This document shows, piece after piece, positions 46,148-56,112 of a DNA stretch of 64,000 nucleotides. A model generated the notes under the pieces. That model did no database searches. It saw only the letters and a list, made by a program, of their open reading frames with translations, and was not told the origin of the DNA. This stretch comes from Candidatus Nitrosocaldaceae archaeon (GTDB lineage: Archaea > Thermoproteota > Nitrososphaeria > Nitrososphaerales > Nitrosocaldaceae), in contig BPGC01000002.1 in NCBI GenBank assembly GCA_026002835.1, positions 178,622-242,621 of the forward strand. The letters are read 5' to 3'. Both the position numbers and the translations under genes were made by a program. The first letter of the stretch is position 1. Each line of letters starts with the position of its first letter.

Positions 46148-47091
46148 ATAAAGTATTAGTAACTGGAGGAGCTGGATTTATAGGGAGTTATCTTACTGAT
46201 AAGTTATTAGAGGATGGTTTAGAGGTTCATGTATTAGATAGTTTAAGTAATGGAAATATAGAATATATTAATCATTGGAGGCATAAATATCAAACATTTA
46301 GATTCATAAAAGCAGATCTAACAGTAAAAGAGCAGTTAGATGATATAAATGATAATTATGATACTATATTTCATCTAGCGGCAAACCCAGATGTAAAATA
46401 TAGTTCAATGAATCCTAAAGAGCATCTTGACAACAATGTTATAGCTACCTTTAATATATTAGAATATGCAAGGAAGCATGATATTAACGAGTTTATATTT
46501 ACATCATCGTCTACAGTCTATGGAGAACCTGCAAAAATACCAACTCCAGAAGATACACCCTTGATGCCTATATCTATGTATGGAGCAAGCAAAGCAGCAT
46601 GCGAATCTATAATATGCTCATATGCTCATATGTATGGATTTAAAGCAGTAATATATAGACTAGCAAATATTATAGGTAGTAGAAGTACTCACGGAGTGAT
46701 ATATGACTTTATTAATAAACTTATGAAGAATGATAAAGTGTTAGAGATACTTGGTAATGGTAAACAAAGGAAATCATATCTGCATATATATGATTGTATA
46801 GATGCTATGCTTATAGGCTTGAATGGTAATGATAGAGTTAACATCTTTAATGTGGGTTCTGATGATTATATAGATGTAATTAGTATTGCTAAAATAGTTA
46901 TAGATACATTAGGCTTGAAAAATGTCAAGTTTACATTCATTGATAATTGGAATGGGAGAGGGTGGATAGGAGATGTTAGAGTAATGCTTCTCGATACTAA
47001 TAGGTTGAAGAGATTAGGATGGAGAATTAGATATAATAGCAAAGAAGCTGTAACTAATGTAGTTAAAGATATCTCGTTAAAAATAACCTAA
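46132..47091 (+). CDS. NAD-dependent sugar epimerase/dehydratase (GalE-like)
   Basis: Extended short-chain dehydrogenase: NAD motif GGAGFIGSYL at 11-20, catalytic Ser/Tyr/Lys in TSSSTVYGE and MYGASKAA (YxxxK). Closest in pattern to UDP-glucose/UDP-GlcNAc 4-epimerases. It likely provides an activated sugar for the adjacent glycosyltransferases. Its start overlaps the exosortase 3' end by 16 bp. Confidence 0.88.
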   Translation: MENSINKVLVTGGAGFIGSYLTDKLLEDGLEVHVLDSLSNGNIEYINHWRHKYQTFRFIKADLTVKEQLDDINDNYDTIFHLAANPDVKYSSMNPKEHLDNNVIATFNILEYARKHDINEFIFTSSSTVYGEPAKIPTPEDTPLMPISMYGASKAACESIICSYAHMYGFKAVIYRLANIIGSRSTHGVIYDFINKLMKNDKVLEILGNGKQRKSYLHIYDCIDAMLIGLNGNDRVNIFNVGSDDYIDVISIAKIVIDTLGLKNVKFTFIDNWNGRGWIGDVRVMLLDTNRLKRLGWRIRYNSKEAVTNVVKDISLKIT

Positions 47092-47121
47092 AAATATTTA
47101 TAATCTACTTAGAATTTAGAT

Positions 47122-48303
47122 ATGATAATAAATATTAATGATAGTGAAAACATGCACCAGAAATTGGATATACTTCACATAACACAGTATGATATTCATA
47201 CATTAATAGGCGGTATTCAAAAATATGTAGAAGAACTTGCTAATCTACAATCGATTAATAATAATGTTACGATCTTTTCTTGTAGCAACACTCTAAAAGG
47301 TATTTATAAACATGAATCTATAATCCATAAAAGATTTGGATATTTTGAGCTATTTCGTACACCAATATCTATATCAATGATAATAAAGTTTATTAGAACA
47401 AAATGTGATATAGTTCATATTCACGCACAATTTCCTATAACAGGCGAGCTAATAGCATTGATTGCTAGATTAAGAAGAATACCTGTAATAGTCTCATACC
47501 ATAATGAGCCACACATATTTAATTCATCGTTATTTACTAGGATTGCATATAAAATATGGAGAAAAGTATTATTTAATATACTGTTATATTGTAGTTCTAG
47601 TATAATAGTAACTACAGAAGATTATTTAAATAATTCGTTATTACACGGTAGATATCATTTAAGGGATAAAATACATATAATTCCATGTGGAATACATGTA
47701 TCTAAATTTCATAATTACCATATTAAGAATAGAAACGATGATAATATAATTCTTTATGTAGGAAGAATAAAACCAGAGAAAGGGATACACGTATTGATAG
47801 AATCTATATATCTATTAAAACAGAAAGGTATAAGCACTAAATTATTTATCGTTGGCGATTCTAGTAGAAAAGACGAAAAAATGTATAAACAGGATTTAGA
47901 AATGCTAATTAATAAATTTGGTATAAAGGATCATATTGTATTTACTGGCAAGGTATCAGATGAAGAGCTTAATAAGTTATATAAAAATGCTACAGTATTA
48001 GTACTACCTTCATTAAATAGACTAGAAGGTTTTGGTATAGTACAATTAGAAGCTATGGCTAACGGGCTACCTATTATAGTTACAGATTTACCTGGTCCAA
48101 GGGCCGTTTCTTTAGAATCTTCTATTGTAGTAAAGCCTAATGATGCTTATGAATTATGTAATGCAATAAGCAGTTTAATTAGTAATAAAACCCTTTGGGA
48201 GGAGTTATCTACTAATGCAGTAAAAAATGCGTTAAGATATGATTGGAAGATAATTTACAAAGAGGTTATGAGTGTATATAATAAGGTTTTAGAGAGCATA
48301 TGA
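47122..48303 (+). CDS. Glycosyltransferase family 4 (first)
   Basis: GT-B fold with N-terminal GGIQKYVEELA and C-terminal donor site YVGRIKPEKGI plus PSLNRLEGFGIVQLEAMANGLPII (E..G....E.MA..G motif). Typical retaining GT4 that adds a sugar from a nucleotide donor to a lipid-linked glycan. It overlaps the next GT4 gene by 4 bp (ATGA). Confidence 0.88.
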   Translation: MIININDSENMHQKLDILHITQYDIHTLIGGIQKYVEELANLQSINNNVTIFSCSNTLKGIYKHESIIHKRFGYFELFRTPISISMIIKFIRTKCDIVHIHAQFPITGELIALIARLRRIPVIVSYHNEPHIFNSSLFTRIAYKIWRKVLFNILLYCSSSIIVTTEDYLNNSLLHGRYHLRDKIHIIPCGIHVSKFHNYHIKNRNDDNIILYVGRIKPEKGIHVLIESIYLLKQKGISTKLFIVGDSSRKDEKMYKQDLEMLINKFGIKDHIVFTGKVSDEELNKLYKNATVLVLPSLNRLEGFGIVQLEAMANGLPIIVTDLPGPRAVSLESSIVVKPNDAYELCNAISSLISNKTLWEELSTNAVKNALRYDWKIIYKEVMSVYNKVLESI

Positions 48304-49448
48304 AGATTCTAGTTACTACACCATATTTTTATCCTGAAGGTGGAGGCTTAGAAAGATATGCATATAATATCTTCAAGAGACTGGTTAAAAAAGGTTATGA
48401 GATTAATGTATTCTGTAGTACTAAAAACCATAACAAAGATATAGTTGAAGAGTTGGATGGGCTTATTATACATAGACTAAAACCCGATGTAATAATATCA
48501 AATACTCCTATACGTTTAAACTTATTAAAAATATTGTCTGATGAGATAAAAAATGGATATGATATAGTTAATAGTCATACGCCAGTTCCATATTTTGCAG
48601 AGATAGCAGCGTTAGTAGCAAGAAGAAATAATATAGATTATATTGTTACTTTTCATGTAGCAGATATGGTATCGCCAAAACCGTTACTTAATATAATTTC
48701 AAAAATGCTTAGCGTTACCATAGAACCAATGATATTCAAAAATGCAAAAAAGATAATAACTGTTAGCGAATTAGTAAAGAATAATTATCTAATAAAATTT
48801 GCTAATAAAACAGAAGTTATACCGCCTGGGGTAGATACTGAAAGGTATAAACCTTCCATATATAATCCAGATGCAAAGAAATTATTATTTATATCTTCGT
48901 TAAGCTCTTCTTATGAATGGAAAGGTCTACGTATATTACTTGATGCTATGCCATCAATAATAAAAAGACATCCAGATGCAACCCTTACAATAGTTGGTGA
49001 TGGTCCTTTAAAGCAAGAGTTTATGCAAATATGTAGAACTAAACAAATAAATAAGAATGTTATATTTAAAGGCAGATTAAGCGAAGAAGATCTTATAAAA
49101 GCATATCAAAGTTCCGCATTAGTTATAATGCCTAGTACTGCTAATATAGATTCATTCCCATTAGTATTGCTAGAAGCAAACGCTTGTGGTGTTCCAGTTA
49201 TTGCAAGTAAAATAGGCGGAATACCATATTATGTTAAAGATGGTATAAATGGTTTTCTAATAGAACCTAGGAATAATAAAATGCTAGCTGAAAAGATAAT
49301 AGAATTGTTATCAAATCCAAATCTTCTTAAAGAGTTATCAGTTAGAAGTAGAGAAATAGCACTAGAATTTGATTGGTATAAGGTTATAGATGCTACTGAA
49401 CAATTATTTGCAGAATGTATGAACGAACATATACACCATAATCTATAG
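48300..49448 (+). CDS. Glycosyltransferase family 4 (second)
   Basis: N-terminal PYFYPEGGGLERYAYNI and C-terminal GDGPLKQEF...PSTANIDSFPLVLLEANACGVPVIASKIGGIP. The S.FPLV.LEA motif replaces the E.FG.V.LEA pattern, still normal in GT4. It works with the preceding GT4 on the same glycan. A 145-bp gap separates it from the next gene, so the operon may end here or continue with reduced coupling. Confidence 0.88.
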   Translation: MKILVTTPYFYPEGGGLERYAYNIFKRLVKKGYEINVFCSTKNHNKDIVEELDGLIIHRLKPDVIISNTPIRLNLLKILSDEIKNGYDIVNSHTPVPYFAEIAALVARRNNIDYIVTFHVADMVSPKPLLNIISKMLSVTIEPMIFKNAKKIITVSELVKNNYLIKFANKTEVIPPGVDTERYKPSIYNPDAKKLLFISSLSSSYEWKGLRILLDAMPSIIKRHPDATLTIVGDGPLKQEFMQICRTKQINKNVIFKGRLSEEDLIKAYQSSALVIMPSTANIDSFPLVLLEANACGVPVIASKIGGIPYYVKDGINGFLIEPRNNKMLAEKIIELLSNPNLLKELSVRSREIALEFDWYKVIDATEQLFAECMNEHIHHNL

Positions 49449-49593
49449 GAAATACAAATTTTTACTGTAAATATAAGTATGAAATGCTTTAACAATATAT
49501 CTTGATAGGATAATTGGATTAACATGACATTGTTTATTATTAATAATAAATGAGTTATTAAATAACTTAACCATTAACAATAATATTAATATC

Positions 49594-51336
49594 ATGAGAA
49601 ATTATCAATACTTTAATATTTTCTTGGGTAATAGATTAATAGTTAGATACTCATTACTAGCTATACTGCTTATATCATCAATATTACTAATTATCACATT
49701 ATCTGTATATAAATCTTTCAATATATATATTATATTTGCAGTTTTAATATCTAGTACATCATTTTTGTATGCAACTTTTAATATGTCTAAAAAGACTTTA
49801 TTTATAAATGCTTTTATATTATTTGGAGTTTTGAGATTAATATTTTTTATTAGTACGAATTTTAATATAATTCCTTTCATAGATAACTATTGGGAGTTAG
49901 GTGTAATAAAGACATTCTTATCAGAAGACCAAATATTTAGTATATCAACTTTAAGAACTACTTATTTAGAAGGTTATTCAGCTTGGCCTATGTTACACAC
50001 TTTTGAAGTAATTTTTATAACAATAACAAATTTAGAACCACATGAGGCACATTTACTATTAGTAATATTAATTCCTTATGTGCCTTTTACTATTACATTA
50101 TTAATAATATCTTTGCTACATAAAAGATTCAACCTACCATCGCAGTTCATCTACTTTGCAACTATATTTATTGCAACTTCTCCAGATATAATGTATTGGA
50201 GTCTTCAATTAATACGTACAACATTTGCATGGAGTTTATTTAGCATTGTTCTTTTATTATTACTACAAAATTACAATAGATTTTCTAAAAATACTATTAT
50301 AATGACAATAATACTTGGCATAGTTATAGTAATGTCTCATCATTGGAGTTCTATTATGGTATTTCTAACCATGATTTTTATATCATTCTTATATATTGTA
50401 AAGCGGTATATTTATTGGGGAAATACTACTATATTAACAAATAATTATTATTTGGTTTTTACATTTGTTATTTGTATAACTCTATTATTCTGGCTTACTA
50501 CTACAGGCGTAAAAATATTCGATATATCTTTACCGAGTCGTAATATAAATATAGAAAGATGGAATCCAGTATACCCACCAGAACTAACACAACCTTCTAT
50601 ACTAATAGATCTATTAAGGTTAAAAACTATAATGCTTTTTATTCCAGCTGCTTTCGGAATGTATTTTCTTTATAAATTTTGTGCTAAAAATAGTTATAAT
50701 CGGCATGATGCAACATTAATATTTTATGTCGCATTATCAACATTTTTGTTATTTATACTTAATGCTATATTAAATTTAGAGCCAAGTAGAATTACAATTT
50801 TATTCGCTCCTATCTTTTTTACAGCTTTATCTTTATCTTACCTTATATTATATAGGATAATTAGATATTTTTCCTATAGTACTATGATATTTGTTATATT
50901 TATAGCATTTTTAGGCATATACAGTCATAGTATAATGCCTAAACATCTGTATGATAATACTATCTCATTTGAAGAAGTAGGCGAACATTCTCCAATGGCA
51001 TATATAATAGGACAATTTGTTAATAATAAATTAAATTATAATAATATTAACATAATATTTAGTGATGATAAAGATATTATTACTAGATTTGTGTCAGTGA
51101 GCGAATTGTATAAATTAGAACTAATTGATAACAAAACAATAAACGATGCTTTCTTTAAATATAACGGAAACAGAATAGTGATAATTACTAAAGACTATTT
51201 TCCATATAGATATTATGCAGGTGGTTTACAAGATTTTTCTTATTATGATGCTTTAGACATTAAAAATATATTGAAAGAAAATGGTAAGAAACTTAATCTG
51301 CTATATTATGATGGTTACAATAGACTACATCAATAG
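49594..51336 (+). CDS. Polytopic membrane protein, probably GT-C type glycosyltransferase or ligase
   Basis: 580 aa with 11-12 predicted membrane helices. DNYWELGVIKTFL near residue 95 has the DxxWE-like loop position expected of GT-C enzymes, and YSAWPMLHTFE and MSHHWSSIMV follow in later loops. The C-terminal 110 residues are soluble (EEVGEHSPMAYIIG... RDYFPYRYYAGGL-like). Substrate unknown. The gene is noticeably A/T-richer than the genes before it. Confidence 0.6.
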   Translation: MRNYQYFNIFLGNRLIVRYSLLAILLISSILLIITLSVYKSFNIYIIFAVLISSTSFLYATFNMSKKTLFINAFILFGVLRLIFFISTNFNIIPFIDNYWELGVIKTFLSEDQIFSISTLRTTYLEGYSAWPMLHTFEVIFITITNLEPHEAHLLLVILIPYVPFTITLLIISLLHKRFNLPSQFIYFATIFIATSPDIMYWSLQLIRTTFAWSLFSIVLLLLLQNYNRFSKNTIIMTIILGIVIVMSHHWSSIMVFLTMIFISFLYIVKRYIYWGNTTILTNNYYLVFTFVICITLLFWLTTTGVKIFDISLPSRNINIERWNPVYPPELTQPSILIDLLRLKTIMLFIPAAFGMYFLYKFCAKNSYNRHDATLIFYVALSTFLLFILNAILNLEPSRITILFAPIFFTALSLSYLILYRIIRYFSYSTMIFVIFIAFLGIYSHSIMPKHLYDNTISFEEVGEHSPMAYIIGQFVNNKLNYNNINIIFSDDKDIITRFVSVSELYKLELIDNKTINDAFFKYNGNRIVIITKDYFPYRYYAGGLQDFSYYDALDIKNILKENGKKLNLLYYDGYNRLHQ

Positions 51337-51518
51337 CTAGAAAAGTTTGGTTTATATATAATGAACGGTGTTATTGATAAGATATGGATATACAATATGA
51401 TTATCAACGCTAGATAATTGTTATTAGAGTAATGATTACCTAGTTATGTAAATGATAATTGATCTACACCTATGGGAAGTTACCATAAGTAATATTTAAC
51501 AATTTCTCAAATTACTTA

Positions 51519-51833
51519 GGCTCTGTTAACTTAACCACCATCTATAACTAAGAATCTGCTTAGATCTATCTTAACATTAAGATATGCCATGAATAGTTTA
51601 AACCATCTTATAACATGCTCCATATTACAATCATCTTTCATACATGGAAAGTTATCATCAAAGCATTCAGTTCTATCTTTTATATATTGAATTGCTCTCT
51701 CCATAACATTCTTTCCATTAATATCATAAATAATATGTTTTAATCTTAACCATTTACATGCTTGATGATATCGTGTAGCATTATCAGTATAGATTATCTT
51801 CCTACCATATAATTTTCTTAACTTCATATACAA
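51519..51833 (-). mobile_element. 3' fragment of the IS6-like element
   Basis: Starts with terminal repeat GGCTCTGTTAACTTAA (51519-51534). The 100 codons (51531-51833) cover YGRKIIYTDN to IDGG-stop of the same transposase as the remnant at 770-1417, but less decayed. The 5' part is missing; it is abutted by another IS remnant. Confidence 0.75.
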
Positions 51834-52018
51834 ATGATTGTTTATCTATAACTATACCCTCTTTAGGCATCTTTCTTATATATGCCTTAGATGGTGTCTC
51901 TAGATTATCCCAATCTAAAGCCATATGTGGTCTTTTATTATTATACCAATCTACAAACTCATCTATACTATTGAATAAGTGTATCTTTCCTCTTACCCAT
52001 AACCATCTCTTCCTTAAC
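51834..52018 (-). mobile_element. C-terminal remnant of an IS481/IS3-like integrase domain
   Basis: Reading the minus strand gives WLWVRGKIHLF, then DEFVDWYNNKRPHMALDWD and ETPSKAYIRKMP, the classical end of an rve-type transposase (WYN..RPH.AL...TP..A). No start or N-terminal part. It sits exactly between two other IS fragments. Confidence 0.65.
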
Positions 52019-52612
52019 TTATTGATGGTGTGAACTAATTTTAGGATAAGAGAATAATCTCTTTATCTCCTTATCTATAGCATCTATATTTAATGATCTT
52101 AGATACTCTTTACCTTTATTGCTGAATAATCCATAAGTAGGCTCTTTTATACCATTTATCATTAGATATGATCTTACTCTATTCTTTATTTTTGTTCTTA
52201 ATCTAACTAGGAATGCTCTTCTCCTTACCTTCTCTCTTAACATTAATGTATAATCATCTGGCATATATGATAATGGTAATGCATTTAGCCTTGTTAACTC
52301 TGCTAATATATAACTATCTACCTTATCATTCTTTATCTTTGCTTCTGCTATAAACCTTGTCTTCTTTGGATGAGATACTAGAACATTATAATTATCCTTC
52401 AATATCTTATATATTGGCATTATTGTATTTGATGATTCCATAGCTATAGATTCTATATCATATCTCTTAAGGAAATCTATTATATCATCATTCTTTATCT
52501 TCCTCTTCTCTATTATCTTACCTTCTCTATCTATTATTGTAGCATATGTACTCTTCTTATGTATATCCAATCCTGCTATTAATGATGCGCTCATGTTATG
52601 CTTTGAGCGCAT
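52019..52612 (-). pseudogene. IS110-family transposase, 3' truncated
   Basis: The N-terminal RuvC-like DEDD domain is present: AGLDIHKKSTYATIIDREGK, MESSNTIMPIY, HPKKTRFIAEAKIKNDKVDSYILAELTR (DxxD/K motif). The C-terminal transposase_20 domain with the essential serine is missing; only about 197 of the usual 300-400 residues remain. Translation probably starts at 52594 (MSASLIAGLD). A 9-bp stem hairpin (GATGCGCTC/GAGCGCATC, 52584-52613) surrounds the start. Confidence 0.8.
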
Positions 52613-52648
52613 CTTACTTATTTTCTTCTCATCGCATCAAAGCAGTAT

Positions 52649-53830
52649 TTATAATTTTTGCCGCGTTAAAAACTGTAATAACCTTTCGCATGATCTACCA
52701 TCTTTATAATAATGAAATTTGTCTTTAAATTTCTGATATCTCAAAATATAATCGTTATTATTAAATAGATCATAAATATTCGATATTAAATAAAGCAATT
52801 CTTGTTCATCATATGCAAAAGGACCTGGTACCTCTTTAAAATAATCATAATAAAGCCCTCTACAATCTTTAATATATTCATTTATGTCATATGGATAAAA
52901 TATAATTGGTCTATCTAACAATACAAAATCAAACATTACACTAGAATAATCTGTGATAAGAATGTCTACATTAATTAATAAATCTTGTAAATCTATAACA
53001 TCATTAGATATATCAATTATATTTGAATATTTTGCTATATTAATATGTTTATCATATGGATGTTTTTTAATAAGCATAATTATATTATTATTTACAAGAT
53101 ATTTATTTAATATTTCTAGAAAATTATCTGTAAATGGTTTTTTAGTTGGTCTCTCTCTAAATGTTGGACAATACAGAATAACTTTGTTATAATTATACAA
53201 AGAGAATTTCTTATTATAATCTTCAAATCTCAAATAAATGTTTTCATTGAATAATACATCATTCCTAGGGTATCCTATAATTTCTACATTATTATTCATA
53301 AACGCTGACATAAATATTTGTTTAGTTTCAATAGAAGTTGCTAATATCAATTTATAGCATTGATCGCATATTCGTGATAATCTATTAACTATTCGAAGAA
53401 TAAAAGTCGCTTTCATTGCATTCCTAGATATCTGTTTTAATGGTATTCCATGCCATGTCTGTATCATATTAAATCTACCTAATAGAAAATAAAAATATGA
53501 TACATCTATAGGACCATGAGTTAATAGAAGATAATTAGCTCTCAATATATAGATAAAAGCTCTGAATGAATATAAGTATAAGACAGGCAATCTATTAGAT
53601 TTTAATAAATTATAGATATATTTATTACCAGTAATCCAATAAAAATCATAGGCTATTTTATGCTTGTGCAAATAAATATAGAAAGTTTTTGTATTGCCAG
53701 CAAAAGTATTATATGAACCTAATAAGATTAAAAATTGATTTTTCGATATTATATATGAAAATAAGCTTAGTAGTATGTTTAGTATAGGTCCTAGCAACAT
53801 TAAAACAAAGTATTTTTTAAAAGTGGACAT
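52649..53830 (-). CDS. CDP-glycerol glycerophosphotransferase-like protein (TagF/TagB family)
   Basis: 393 aa with an N-terminal hydrophobic stretch and the PF04464 signatures: MIQTWHGIPLKQISRN, LYCPTFRERPTKKP, LIKKHPYD, DILITDYSSVMFDF and RGLYYDYFKEVPGPF. The family transfers glycerol-phosphate or related units to surface polymers. It reads away from IR-B, so the promoter segment within IR-B may drive it, opposing the rightward operon. Confidence 0.85.
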   Translation of the reverse strand: MSTFKKYFVLMLLGPILNILLSLFSYIISKNQFLILLGSYNTFAGNTKTFYIYLHKHKIAYDFYWITGNKYIYNLLKSNRLPVLYLYSFRAFIYILRANYLLLTHGPIDVSYFYFLLGRFNMIQTWHGIPLKQISRNAMKATFILRIVNRLSRICDQCYKLILATSIETKQIFMSAFMNNNVEIIGYPRNDVLFNENIYLRFEDYNKKFSLYNYNKVILYCPTFRERPTKKPFTDNFLEILNKYLVNNNIIMLIKKHPYDKHINIAKYSNIIDISNDVIDLQDLLINVDILITDYSSVMFDFVLLDRPIIFYPYDINEYIKDCRGLYYDYFKEVPGPFAYDEQELLYLISNIYDLFNNNDYILRYQKFKDKFHYYKDGRSCERLLQFLTRQKL

Positions 53831-54057
53831 ATCCTAAATAGATATACGTTTTTATATTCTAATATCGGTAATAATGTATTATAGATAAAAGATGTTCTAA
53901 ATTATGCTCTATGGGTTAATTATAACATATCATTATACATTATAATTCCTTTCTATCTATATGCTTTATAACAGTAGCTCTCCTCATAATATAGATCTGA
54001 TATGGTATAGTATAGATCTTATGATCAAAATGATATGATAAATAGCTCAAGAATTAG

Positions 54058-54423
54058 TCAATTAACTATATTTAGTATCGATGATAAAGATCTTATAATA
54101 CTTATTGTTGAATGTAAACTCTTTACTGGTATGCTTCTATTAGGTAGAGCATAGAATATTACAGAACCAAATAATACCAAACCTAAACCAATGAATGTCA
54201 ATACCAATGAATTGTAAGCATATGCTGATAATAATGAAACACCTCCAAGAGATGTTAGTATTATACTAATTAGAAATGAACCTCTATATTGTAATTTATA
54301 TAATCTGCTTCTAAGTTCTCTATTCTCTTTCTCTAATGATTCTAATCTACTAACTAATCCTTCTATATCCTTCTCATCCTTTTTAATATCTAATCTACTA
54401 TTCTTCAGATTTAATGGATCCAT
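54058..54423 (-). pseudogene. Truncated copy of the 291-codon coiled-coil protein gene (in IR-B)
   Basis: The first about 118 codons are the same as the gene at 40061; after ILN it runs into unrelated sequence (IVN-stop), because the inverted repeat ends at 54069. The coiled coil and both membrane helices remain, so a short membrane protein could still be made, but the cytosolic domain is lost. Confidence 0.8.
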
Positions 54424-54425
54424 AT

Positions 54426-54782
54426 CTATCTAGCAAATATATTTGATAGTTTGAATAAACCAAACCATCTTATCACATCTACATCTAACCAATTAGATAT
54501 ATCCCAGCCAGATGCTTTAGCACTAACACTCCAACTCTTACTTGTCTCAAATCCTAGTATGAATATCTGCTTAGATATACCTTTTAATGCATTAATGATC
54601 TTCCCAATTATCTTTGCTATAACAGTTGCTAACGTTGGATTCTTCACTATTTTAATATGCTTGCTTATCAATGATGTTAACAATCTTTCATGTTTATCTA
54701 ATGCTTTATGCCATATCTTCTTCTTTAATGCTCTGCTTCTTAGATTCTTTAATATAGAGAGAATGTTAGTGCTTCTTATCAT
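54426..54782 (-). CDS. Identical second copy of the 118-codon basic protein
   Basis: Protein sequence identical to that of 39702-40058, with the same upstream region up to the IS insertion. It is now followed by the truncated 291-codon gene copy and, further on, the glycerophosphotransferase gene. It may be expressed from the same promoter. Confidence 0.65.
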   Translation of the reverse strand: MIRSTNILSILKNLRSRALKKKIWHKALDKHERLLTSLISKHIKIVKNPTLATVIAKIIGKIINALKGISKQIFILGFETSKSWSVSAKASGWDISNWLDVDVIRWFGLFKLSNIFAR

Positions 54783-54895
54783 AGGATTTGTTATGTCTAA
54801 TTACTTTTTAAGTGTTATGACGTATATAATACATAATTACAAGCATTACCAATTGTAGATTAGAATGTCAGATAAAAAAATATAAACATTTATTA

Positions 54896-55880
54896 TGCTG
54901 TGTTGAATAACTCATTAACAGAGTACATATCATATATCTCTTAACCATATCCATTACTCATAGATATAAACAAGTTATATGCACTTGCTTTAACCATCAA
55001 CTCTTTAACCATATTATCCCATCTTACTGATTTAATATACTCTCCAAACATTCTCTTAAATGATGAGAATACAGATTCTGCTATCCATCTCTTACCATAA
55101 TCATGCTTATGCTTCCATCTAGTATAATCACTCAATTGATCTAATACATGCATATCCCTTATACTATTATTGATTATAGAATTACTTCTTACTCTAATTA
55201 CTGGTTCTATACCTTTATCTGTTAGATAATTAAAGTTATCATTACTATCATATGCTCCATCAACTATAACCTTATCTATTTTAGCATCTATATTATCTAT
55301 AAGGTCTTTAAACTTCTTATTATCATGAACATCTTCTCTAGTTATCTCTAATGCTATTATCTTCTTATTTTTGATATCAACAGCTATATGCATCTTTATA
55401 AAGCCTCTTCTTACCTTCCATTTCTTATTCATCCATTCTCCTCTATTAGCTACTTTAATACCAGAAGAATCTACTACTATAATAATAGGTTCATTTGTAT
55501 TGATATTATTATCCATCTTAACATTTAATCTATTAACTCTCCATGCTATGCTAGTATAATCTGGAACCTTAATGTTAGTATAATTGCTTAATGCTCTAAT
55601 GAAACCTTCTAACTGTCTATATGGTAATAGATATGCATGTATTATTGCTAGTAATGATATGAATGAGTTAGGATATTGATAAGGTTTGCCTTCTTTACCT
55701 TTATTCATCTCTTCTAATTCCTTATCCCAATTATTAATGAAATCTAATGATAATAATATCTCTCCTCTTCTTACTAATGCTTCATTATACGATTTCCAAT
55801 CTCTAGGCATATCATCTTAATTATAATGGTGATCAATATCTTTTATGTTGCTAGTGATCTATCAGTTATTCGACACACTA
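54896..55880 (-). mobile_element. IS5-family insertion (IS903-like group), complete, with 9-bp target duplication
   Basis: 985 bp bounded by imperfect 17-bp terminal repeats TGCTGTGTTGAATAACT and TAGTGTGTCGAATAACT (14 of 17). CATTTATTA is duplicated at 54887-54895 and 55881-55889. The insertion interrupts IR-B; the empty site is seen in IR-A near 39591. One transposase gene inside. Confidence 0.85.
54941..55810 (-). CDS. IS5-family DDE transposase (copy 1)
   Basis: 289 aa. N-terminal DWKSYNEALVRRGEILLSL and PYRQLEGFIRALS are diagnostic of the IS903-like branch of IS5. DDE motif: VVDSSGIK, IVDGAYDS, AESVFSSFKRMFGEY. Intact. Its protein is identical to copy 2 at 57496-58365. Confidence 0.92.
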   Translation of the reverse strand: MPRDWKSYNEALVRRGEILLSLDFINNWDKELEEMNKGKEGKPYQYPNSFISLLAIIHAYLLPYRQLEGFIRALSNYTNIKVPDYTSIAWRVNRLNVKMDNNINTNEPIIIVVDSSGIKVANRGEWMNKKWKVRRGFIKMHIAVDIKNKKIIALEITREDVHDNKKFKDLIDNIDAKIDKVIVDGAYDSNDNFNYLTDKGIEPVIRVRSNSIINNSIRDMHVLDQLSDYTRWKHKHDYGKRWIAESVFSSFKRMFGEYIKSVRWDNMVKELMVKASAYNLFISMSNGYG

Positions 55881-55899
55881 CATTTATTAACAAGTCTTT

Positions 55900-55943
55900 A
55901 ACAGATATACGATATATCTATTCAGACATATCGTAAAAGTGTT
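55900..55943. promoter_or_regulatory. 44-bp imperfect palindrome (copy B)
   Basis: Exact counterpart of 39537-39580 in the right inverted repeat, here 38 bp before the ATG of the truncated 79-codon gene. After the IS insertion it no longer lies beside the 118-codon gene. Confidence 0.6.
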
Positions 55944-55980
55944 AAATTATATTTAAATATCATTTGATATTATCATTAAT

Positions 55981-56112
55981 ATGAGTTATGATCTATCTAA
56001 GATAGGATACAAAATATCAAAGGAAGATATGCTATCATTTAACCCTATTATTACTGATAAGAGAGTATATGCATGTCTCGATTTCTCAAACTATTTCTAT
56101 AATAACAGATAG
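55981..56112 (+). pseudogene. Truncated copy of the 79-codon gene
   Basis: 43 codons identical or near-identical to the start of the gene at 39259-39498 (one Leu/Phe change), then a frame change and stop where recombination joined it to the helicase remnant. The CxxC part is missing. Confidence 0.75.

Larger units (their letters stand above)
54069..56112 (-). repeat. Right copy of the 1.05-kb inverted repeat (IR-B), interrupted by an IS
   Basis: Matches 39361-40415 in reverse orientation: 54069-54895 and 55881-56112, with a 985-bp IS between them. The outer end lies in the truncated 79-codon gene copy, where similarity fades around the ACAGATAGT shared word. Confidence 0.85.
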
